NCBI RefSeq assembly: GCF_014651075.1
Contig: NZ_BMWE01000005.1
Coordinates: 62,001 to 126,000, forward strand
Direction of reading: 5' to 3'
DNA: 64,000 nucleotides
DNA from: Streptomyces djakartensis
GTDB lineage: Bacteria; Actinomycetota; Actinomycetes; Streptomycetales; Streptomycetaceae
In this document: positions 58,264 through 64,000 of the stretch, piece by piece
Layout: every line of letters starts with the position of its first letter
Numbering within the stretch: the first letter of the stretch is position 1
Made by a program: the position numbers and the translations under genes
Notes under the pieces: model-generated
What the model saw: the letters and a program-made list of their open reading frames with translations, nothing else
What the model was told of the DNA's origin: nothing
Databases searched by the model: none

Positions 58264-58268
58264 GGGTG

Positions 58269-58298
58269 GAGCGGCGCCGGTCCCCCGGGGCGCCGCTC
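58269..58298 (+). terminator. GC-rich hairpin between CBS-BON gene and adhE
   Basis: GAGCGGCGCC (58269-58278) pairs perfectly with GGCGCCGCTC (58289-58298) around a 10-nt loop, just after the CBS-BON stop. There is no T-tract. It may terminate the upstream transcript or sit in the adhE leader. Confidence 0.5.
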
Positions 58299-58352
58299 TC
58301 CCGACGGGCCGCCGACTGTGCGGCCTCACCTTCCGACGACGGAGGCACACCC

Positions 58353-61034
58353 ATGACCCGCCACGACGACCGCACCGCGACCGCTGCCCCCGGCGAAGGG
58401 CCGTCCGACATCGCCGTCGCCGTCGACCGGCTGGTCACGAACGGGCTCAAGGCCCTGGCCGACTACGAGGAACTCGACCAGGAGCAGGTCGACCACGTCG
58501 TCAAGAAGGCGTCGGTCGCCGCTCTGGACCAGCACACCGCGCTGGCCCGGCTGGCCGTGGAGGAAACCGGACGCGGCCTGTTCGAGGACAAGGCGGCCAA
58601 GAACATGTTCGCCTGTGAACACGTCACGCACGGCATGGGCCCGATGAAGACCGTCGGCGTGATCGCCCGCGACGACATCGAGGACATGGTCGAGATCGCC
58701 GAGCCGGTCGGCGTGGTGGCCGCGGTCACTCCCGTCACCAACCCGACCTCCACCACGATCTTCAAGGCCCTCATGGCGCTGAAGACCCGCAATCCGGTGG
58801 TCTTCGCCTTCCACCCCTCCGCCCAGCGGTGCAGCGCCGAAGCGGCACGGATCGTGCGTGACGCCGCCGTGGCCGCGGGCGCGCCGGAACACTGCGTCCA
58901 GTGGATCGAGGCCCCGTCCGTCGAGGCGACCAGGACGCTCATGCACCACCCCGGCGTCTCCCTCATCCTCGCCACCGGCGGCAACGCCATGGTCAAGGCG
59001 GCCTACTCGGCCGGCAAGCCGGCCCTGGGCGTCGGTGCCGGCAACGTCCCCGCCTATGTGCACAGAACGGCGAAGCTGCGCCGGGCCGTCAACGACCTGG
59101 TCCTGTCGAAGTCCTTCGACAACGGCATGATCTGTGCCTCCGAGCAGGCCGTCATCCTGGACGACCAGATCTATGACGCCGCCCTGGCCGAGTTCCGCGC
59201 CCTGCACGCCCATGTGGCGACCGCCGAGGAGAAGGCGCTGCTGGAGGCCTTTCTCTTCCCCGTCGGCAAGGCCGCGGGCGGCGGCTGCGAGCCCAAGGTC
59301 AACTCCGCGGCCGTCGGGCGGAGTCCGGTGTGGATCGCCGAGCAGGCCGGGTTCACCGTGCCGGCCGGCACCTCCGTCATCCTGGCCGAGGCCACGCGGG
59401 TCGGCCCCGACGAGCCGCTGACCCGCGAGAAGCTCTGCCCCGTACTCACCGTGCTGCGTGCGGGGTCCGAGCAGCAGGGCTTCGCCCTGGCCGCCGACAT
59501 GGTCGCCTTCCACGGCCAGGGGCACAGCGCGGTGATCCACACCGAGGACCGGGCGCTCGCCGAAGCGTACGGCCACCGTATGAAGACGGTCCGGGTCATC
59601 GTCAACTCCCCGTCCTCGCAGGGCGCGATCGGCGGCATCTACAACGGCCTGCTGCCGTCGCTGACGCTGGGGTGCGGCTCCTGGGGCAGCACGTCGGTGT
59701 CCAACAACGTCTCCGCCGCACAGCTGCTGAACGTCAAGCGGGTCTCCACCCGCCGCAACAACCTCCAGTGGTTCAAGGTGCCGCCGAAGATCTACTTCGA
59801 GCCGCAGGCCATCCGCTACCTGCAGGCCATGCCGGACGTCCACCGCGTCACGGTCGTCACCGACGCCACCATGACCCGCCTCGGTTTCGTCGACCGCGTC
59901 ACCCGCGTCCTGCAGCGCCGGCCGGAGCCGGTGACCCTGCAGATCATCGACAACGTCGAGCCCGAGCCGAGCATCGACTCCGTGCGTCACGGTGCCGGTC
60001 TCATGCGGGACTTCCGCCCGGACACGATCATCGCCCTGGGCGGCGGCTCGCCCATGGACGCGGCGAAGGTGATGTGGCTGCTGTACGAGCAGCAGGCCGC
60101 CGGCAAGGACATCGACTTCGCGGACATGCGGCAGAAGTTCTCCGACATCCGCAAGCGTGCCTTCCGCTTCCCCGTCCTGGGCGCCCGCGCCCGCCTGGTC
60201 TGCGTTCCCACCACGTCCGGCACCGGCGCGGAGGTCACCCCGTTCGCCGTCATCTCCGACCCGGCCACCGGCAAGAAGTACCCGCTGGCCGACTACGCGC
60301 TCACCCCCAGCGTGGCCATCGTCGACCCCCTCCTCACCACCGGACTGCCCCCCGCCCTGGCCGCCGACAGCGGCTTCGACGCCCTCACCCACGCCATCGA
60401 GTCGTATGTGTCCGTCTACGCCAACGACTTCACCGACGGCCTCGCCCTGCACGCGATCCGCCTCGTCTTCGGTCACATCGAAGCAGCCGTGAACGACCGC
60501 GACGGCTCCGCCGGGGCCCGGGAGAAGATGCACAACGCCGGCACCATCGCGGGCATGGCGTTCGGCAACGCCTTCCTCGGCATCGTCCACGCCATGTCCC
60601 ACACCCTCGGCGCCACCTTCCACATCGCCCACGGCCGCACCAACGCGGTCCTGCTGCCGCACGTCATCCGATACAACGGCACCGCTCCCACGAAGCTGAC
60701 CGGCTGGCCCAAGTACGAGGACTACCGCGCCCCCGAACGCTTCCAGGACATCGCCCGCACCCTCGGTCTGCCCGCCGCCACCCCGCAGGAGGGGGTGGAT
60801 TCGCTCGCCGCCGCCGTGGAGCGCCTGCGCGACGCCGTGGGCATCGAGCCGTCGTTCCAGGCCCTCGGCATCGACGAACGGGCCTTCCTCGACGCCCTGC
60901 CCCAGCAGGCCCTGAACGCCTACGAGGACCAGTGCGCGCCGGCCAACCCGCGGATGCCGATGCTCGACGACATGCAGGGGCTGATGCGCGCGGCCTACTA
61001 CGGGCTGGGCGAGGCGACCGACGCACAGGCGTGA
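58353..61034 (+). CDS. adhE: Bifunctional acetaldehyde-CoA/alcohol dehydrogenase
   Basis: An 893-residue fermentation enzyme that reduces acetyl-CoA to ethanol in two NADH-dependent steps. Residues about 20-440 form the CoA-acylating aldehyde dehydrogenase half, with the catalytic Cys261 in NGMICASEQAVI. The C-terminal half (about 460-893) is an iron-dependent alcohol dehydrogenase with the GGGSPMDAAKVM, TSGTGAEVTPFAVI and HAMSHTLGATFHIAHGRTNAVLLPH motifs carrying Fe ligands. The start ATG at 58353 has GGAGG 7 nt upstream. It faces pflA-pflB across a palindromic terminator. Confidence 0.95.
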   Translation: MTRHDDRTATAAPGEGPSDIAVAVDRLVTNGLKALADYEELDQEQVDHVVKKASVAALDQHTALARLAVEETGRGLFEDKAAKNMFACEHVTHGMGPMKTVGVIARDDIEDMVEIAEPVGVVAAVTPVTNPTSTTIFKALMALKTRNPVVFAFHPSAQRCSAEAARIVRDAAVAAGAPEHCVQWIEAPSVEATRTLMHHPGVSLILATGGNAMVKAAYSAGKPALGVGAGNVPAYVHRTAKLRRAVNDLVLSKSFDNGMICASEQAVILDDQIYDAALAEFRALHAHVATAEEKALLEAFLFPVGKAAGGGCEPKVNSAAVGRSPVWIAEQAGFTVPAGTSVILAEATRVGPDEPLTREKLCPVLTVLRAGSEQQGFALAADMVAFHGQGHSAVIHTEDRALAEAYGHRMKTVRVIVNSPSSQGAIGGIYNGLLPSLTLGCGSWGSTSVSNNVSAAQLLNVKRVSTRRNNLQWFKVPPKIYFEPQAIRYLQAMPDVHRVTVVTDATMTRLGFVDRVTRVLQRRPEPVTLQIIDNVEPEPSIDSVRHGAGLMRDFRPDTIIALGGGSPMDAAKVMWLLYEQQAAGKDIDFADMRQKFSDIRKRAFRFPVLGARARLVCVPTTSGTGAEVTPFAVISDPATGKKYPLADYALTPSVAIVDPLLTTGLPPALAADSGFDALTHAIESYVSVYANDFTDGLALHAIRLVFGHIEAAVNDRDGSAGAREKMHNAGTIAGMAFGNAFLGIVHAMSHTLGATFHIAHGRTNAVLLPHVIRYNGTAPTKLTGWPKYEDYRAPERFQDIARTLGLPAATPQEGVDSLAAAVERLRDAVGIEPSFQALGIDERAFLDALPQQALNAYEDQCAPANPRMPMLDDMQGLMRAAYYGLGEATDAQA

Positions 61035-61040
61035 TCGGAA

Positions 61041-61086
61041 GCGGCAAGGAGTCCCGACCGGATATCCGGTCGGGACTCCTTGCCGC
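61041..61086. terminator. Bidirectional 46-bp perfect palindromic terminator
   Basis: A perfect 46-bp palindrome centred on GATATC lies between the convergent adhE and pflA genes, 7 bp after the adhE stop. Either transcript would fold a 20-bp-plus stem. There is no T-tract on either side, as is common in high-GC actinobacteria. Confidence 0.8.
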
Positions 61087-61113
61087 CGCACCTCGATCAG
61101 GCAGGCCGCTCCT

Positions 61114-61860
61114 TCACAGCGCCCGCAGGCCGTGTTCCCGGAACTGCTCGCGCACCCGCTCCGCCAGATCCGGACCCGGGGTGGGGGTGTCGCGCAGCGG
61201 GAAGGGAATGCCCAGTTCGCCGTACTTGTGGGCGCCGAGCTTGTGGAACGGCAGGACGTCCACACGGTCGACGTTGCCCAGCCCGGCGAGGAACGCGCCG
61301 AGCCCGTCGACGGCCGCCGGGTCGTCGGTCCAGCCGGGCACGAGGACGTAGCGGATCCACACCGGGATACCCAGCCGGTCCAGGCGGGTGGCGAAGTTCA
61401 GAGTCGGGGAGAGGTCTCCCCCGGTCAGCTTCCGGTAGGCGCGGACGTCGAAGGACTTGACGTCCAGCAGGACCAGGTCGGTGTCGGCGAGCAGTTCGCC
61501 GGTCGCGCGGGCACCGAGGAAACCGGAGGTGTCGAGGGCGGTGTGCAGACCGAGTTCCTTGCAGCGGCGGAAGACCGCGGCCGTGAACGCGGGCTGCAGC
61601 AGGGCCTCGCCGCCGGTGAGCGTCACTCCCCCGCCCGCGGTGGTGATGAAGGGCCGGTACTTCTCGATCTCGCCCAGCACCTCGCCGACGGTGGTCGGCT
61701 TGCCGTCGCGCATGTGCCAGGTGTCGGGGTTCGCGCAGTACAGGCAGCGCAGGGGGCAGCCGCTGAGGAACAGGACGAACCGGGTCCCGGGACCGTCCAC
61801 TCCCGTGGACAGGTCCCAGGAGTGGACGCGGCCGGTCACCTGCTCGACGGTGGTGTTCAC
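61114..61860 (-). CDS. pflA: Pyruvate formate-lyase activating enzyme
   Basis: A 248-residue radical SAM enzyme that installs the glycyl radical on PflB. The [4Fe-4S] motif CxxxCxxC is in [15 protein letters not shown], followed by GGEALLQP and LLDVKSFD elements characteristic of the activase. It begins at a GTG (61860) overlapping the pflB stop by 4 bp, so pflB and pflA are coupled. GTG starts are usual here. Confidence 0.93.
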   Translation of the reverse strand: MNTTVEQVTGRVHSWDLSTGVDGPGTRFVLFLSGCPLRCLYCANPDTWHMRDGKPTTVGEVLGEIEKYRPFITTAGGGVTLTGGEALLQPAFTAAVFRRCKELGLHTALDTSGFLGARATGELLADTDLVLLDVKSFDVRAYRKLTGGDLSPTLNFATRLDRLGIPVWIRYVLVPGWTDDPAAVDGLGAFLAGLGNVDRVDVLPFHKLGAHKYGELGIPFPLRDTPTPGPDLAERVREQFREHGLRAL

Positions 61861-64000
61861 AGCGCTCCGTGGAAGGTGCGGCTGATCACGTCGAGCTGCT
61901 GCTCACGGGTCAGGCGGACGAAGTTGACGGCGTATCCGGAGACCCGGACGGTCAGCTCCGGGTACTTCTCGGGGTGTTCCATGGCGTCCTCGAGGGTCTT
62001 GCGGTCCAGGACGTTGACGTTCATGTGGAAGCCGCCGGAGGCCATGTAGGCGTCGAGGATGCCGACCAGGTGGCCGGCGCGCTCGGCGGGGTCGTGGCCC
62101 AGCCCCTCGGGTGTGATCGTCGTGGTCAGCGAGATGCCGTCGCGGGCCTGCTCGTAGGGGAGTTTGGCGACCGACAGGGCGGAGGCCGCCACACCGTGCC
62201 GGTCCCGGCCGTTCATCGGGTTGGCGCCCGGTGCGAACGGGGCGCCGGCGCGGCGGCCGTCGGGTGTGTTGCCGGTGTGCTCGCCGTAGACGACGTTCGA
62301 GGTGATGGTCAGCACCGACTGAGTGTGCTCGGCGTCCCGGTACGTGGGGTGCTCGCGCACCTTCGCCATGAACGACTCCACCAGGCCGACGGCGAGGCTG
62401 TCGGCGCGGTCGTCGTTGTTGCCGTACGCCGGGAAGTCCCCTTCGGTCCGGAAGTCGACGGCCAGCCCGGAGGCGTCCCGGAAGACCTTCACGCGAGCGT
62501 GCTTGACGGCGGACAGACTGTCCACGGCGACCGACAGACCGGCGATGCCGCACGCCATGAACCGGTGGACCGGGTAGTCGTGCAGCGCCATCTCGATGCG
62601 TTCGTAGGCGTACTTGTCGTGCATGTAGTGGATGACGTTCAGCGCGTCGACATACGTCCGGGCCAGCCAGTCCAGCATCCGGTCGTACGCCGCCGAAAGC
62701 TCGTCGTAGTCGAGGTACTCGCCGGTCAGGGCGGGCATCGCGGGCGCGATCTGCTCGCCGGTCATCTCGTCCCGGCCGCCGTTGACCGCGTACAGCAGCG
62801 CCTTGGCCAGGTTGACCCGCGCCCCGAAGAACTGCATCTGCCGGCCCACCGCCATCGCCGAGACACAGCAGGCGATCGCCGTGTCGTCACCGGTGCGCGG
62901 GCGCATCAGGTCGTCGGACTCGTACTGGATCGCGCTGGTGTCGATGGAGACCCGCGCGCAGAACTCCTTGAAGCCCGCGGGCAGTCGGGGCGACCACAGG
63001 ACCGTCAGGTTCGGCTCGGGGGCGGGACCGAGGTTGTAGAGGGTCTGCAGGAAGCGGAAGGAGGTGCGGGTGACCAGGGGGCGGCCGTCGGTACCGATGC
63101 CGCCGATCGACTCCGTCACCCAGGTGGGGTCACCGGAGAACAGCGCGTCGTACTCGGGCGTCCGCAGGAACCGCACGATCCGCAGCTTGATCACGAAGTC
63201 GTCGATCAGCTCCTGGGCGCGCGTCTCGTCGATGCGGCCCTCGTCGAGGTCGCGCTGCAGGTACACGTCCAGGAAGGTGGAGGTGCGGCCCAGCGACATC
63301 GCGGCACCGTTCTGTTCCTTCACCGCGGCCAGGAAGCCGAGGTAGAGCCACTGCACCGCCTCGTGCGCCGTGGCGGCGGGGCGGGTGACATCACAGCCGT
63401 ACGAGGCCGCCATCCGCGCGAGCTCGCCCAACGCCCGGACCTGCTCGGCCAGTTCCTCGCGGTCGCGGATGACGTCCGGGCTGGAGGGCCGCGCGTCCAG
63501 CCGGGCGCGTTCGGCCCGCTTGGCCTCGACCAGACGGTCCGTGCCGTACAGCGCGACGCGCCGGTAGTCGCCGATGATCCGGCCACGGCCGTACGCGTCC
63601 GGCAGTCCGGTGATGATCCCCGCCTTGCGGGCAGCGCGCATCTCGGGGGTGTAGGCGTCGAAGACACCGTCGTTGTGGGTCTTGCGGTAGGTGCTGAAGA
63701 CGCGCGTGACGAACGGGTCGGCCTGGTAGCCGTACGCCTTGAGCCCGTTCTCCACCATCCGCAGCCCGCCATTGGGCATGATCGCCCGCCGCAGCGGGGC
63801 GTCCGTCTGCAGGCCGACGACCAGCTCGCGGTCGCGGTCGATGTAACCGGGGCGGTGCGAGGTGATGGTGGAGGGCAGACCGGGGTCCACGTCGAGGACG
63901 CCGCGACGCCGTTCCTCGGGGAAGAGGGCGGCGACCTTGCCCCAGACCGCGAGCGTGCGCGCGGTCGGCCCGGCCAGGAAGGCGGGACCACCCTCGTAGG
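61857..64000 (-). CDS. pflB: Pyruvate formate-lyase (partial, start beyond window)
   Basis: The C-terminal 713 or so residues of formate C-acetyltransferase, which splits pyruvate and CoA into acetyl-CoA and formate. The active-site Cys-Cys pair is in [12 protein letters not shown] and the radical Gly in RVSGYAVNF, close to the C-terminus. The reading frame runs open to the window edge ([20 protein letters not shown]), which matches PflB N-terminal sequence, so the true start lies beyond 64000. The enzyme is oxygen-sensitive, making it remarkable in an aerobic actinomycete. Confidence 0.93.
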   Translation of the reverse strand, partial: YEGGPAFLAGPTARTLAVWGKVAALFPEERRRGVLDVDPGLPSTITSHRPGYIDRDRELVVGLQTDAPLRRAIMPNGGLRMVENGLKAYGYQADPFVTRVFSTYRKTHNDGVFDAYTPEMRAARKAGIITGLPDAYGRGRIIGDYRRVALYGTDRLVEAKRAERARLDARPSSPDVIRDREELAEQVRALGELARMAASYGCDVTRPAATAHEAVQWLYLGFLAAVKEQNGAAMSLGRTSTFLDVYLQRDLDEGRIDETRAQELIDDFVIKLRIVRFLRTPEYDALFSGDPTWVTESIGGIGTDGRPLVTRTSFRFLQTLYNLGPAPEPNLTVLWSPRLPAGFKEFCARVSIDTSAIQYESDDLMRPRTGDDTAIACCVSAMAVGRQMQFFGARVNLAKALLYAVNGGRDEMTGEQIAPAMPALTGEYLDYDELSAAYDRMLDWLARTYVDALNVIHYMHDKYAYERIEMALHDYPVHRFMACGIAGLSVAVDSLSAVKHARVKVFRDASGLAVDFRTEGDFPAYGNNDDRADSLAVGLVESFMAKVREHPTYRDAEHTQSVLTITSNVVYGEHTGNTPDGRRAGAPFAPGANPMNGRDRHGVAASALSVAKLPYEQARDGISLTTTITPEGLGHDPAERAGHLVGILDAYMASGGFHMNVNVLDRKTLEDAMEHPEKYPELTVRVSGYAVNFVRLTREQQLDVISRTFHGAL

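Noticed and set aside
61857..63890. PflB starting at the GTG at 63890
   Set aside because: The frame is open beyond it to the window end and encodes conserved PflB N-terminal sequence, so the gene is cut by the window, not short.

Overview
The window is about 70% GC, with strongly GC-biased third codon positions, GTG starts, 4-bp GTGA/ATGA stop-start overlaps and large divergent regulators. Its families (SpoIIE-type PP2C phosphatases, LAL regulators, an EACC1/caspase conflict module, DUF5134, F420-type LLM enzymes) and two repeats I recognise from Streptomyces point to a Streptomyces or close relative. I see no rRNA, tRNA, transposase, phage or CRISPR features. The assignment is by pattern recognition; no database search was run.

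Layout. 0-13.6 kb: a PAS-GAF-PP2C phosphatase, small membrane protein, K+ channel, DUF2252 protein, a large LAL regulator divergent from a class II amidotransferase across a 40-bp hairpin, a macrodomain hydrolase overlapping an FAD oxidoreductase, an inositol monophosphatase-like enzyme and a gamma-glutamyltransferase-like protein. 13.6-19.4 kb: a two-gene conflict module, an EACC1 protein overlapping by 4 bp an 1800-residue caspase-NTPase-solenoid protein; this is the most striking system here. 20.4-29.4 kb: nine kilobases of minus-strand genes for reductive pyrimidine/hydantoin breakdown (C-N hydrolase, class III aminotransferase, PucR regulator, second C-N hydrolase, dihydropyrimidinase, LLM flavin/F420 oxidoreductase, NCS1 permease). 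No classical dihydropyrimidine dehydrogenase is present, and the LLM enzyme is the natural candidate for the ring-reducing step. 29.5-43.9 kb: mostly housekeeping or secreted functions (an uncharacterised coiled-coil-like protein, an XRE regulator divergent from a leaderless methionine aminopeptidase, a Clp ATPase, secreted gamma-glutamyltransferase, CocE-type hydrolase, an orphan GluA-like ABC ATPase, exonuclease III, an MBL-fold hydrolase and a PcaDC fusion).

44.2-49.8 kb is a copper region: a His/Met-rich DUF5134 membrane protein, a CopZ-like HMA protein and CopA P-type ATPase, with two CsoR-like C-rich/G-rich palindromes, then a BlaI/CopY repressor and M56 membrane protease pair. 49.9-64 kb looks like a DevR/DosR (OsdR) hypoxia-dormancy island: a PNPOx-fold protein, a PAS-PP2C phosphatase, an Acg-like nitroreductase and the DevR-type regulator, then a zinc alcohol dehydrogenase, pyruvate phosphate dikinase, a CBS-BON protein, AdhE, and the pyruvate formate-lyase activase and PflB (cut by the window end). 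GGGCCG-type palindromes lie upstream of the PNPOx gene and between the regulator and the dehydrogenase, so the regulator probably controls this fermentative set. Pyruvate formate-lyase and AdhE are unexpected in an obligately aerobic genus.

Start codons were chosen from Shine-Dalgarno spacing and family N-termini. Where no good Shine-Dalgarno exists I say so, and in several cases leaderless transcription is the better explanation.
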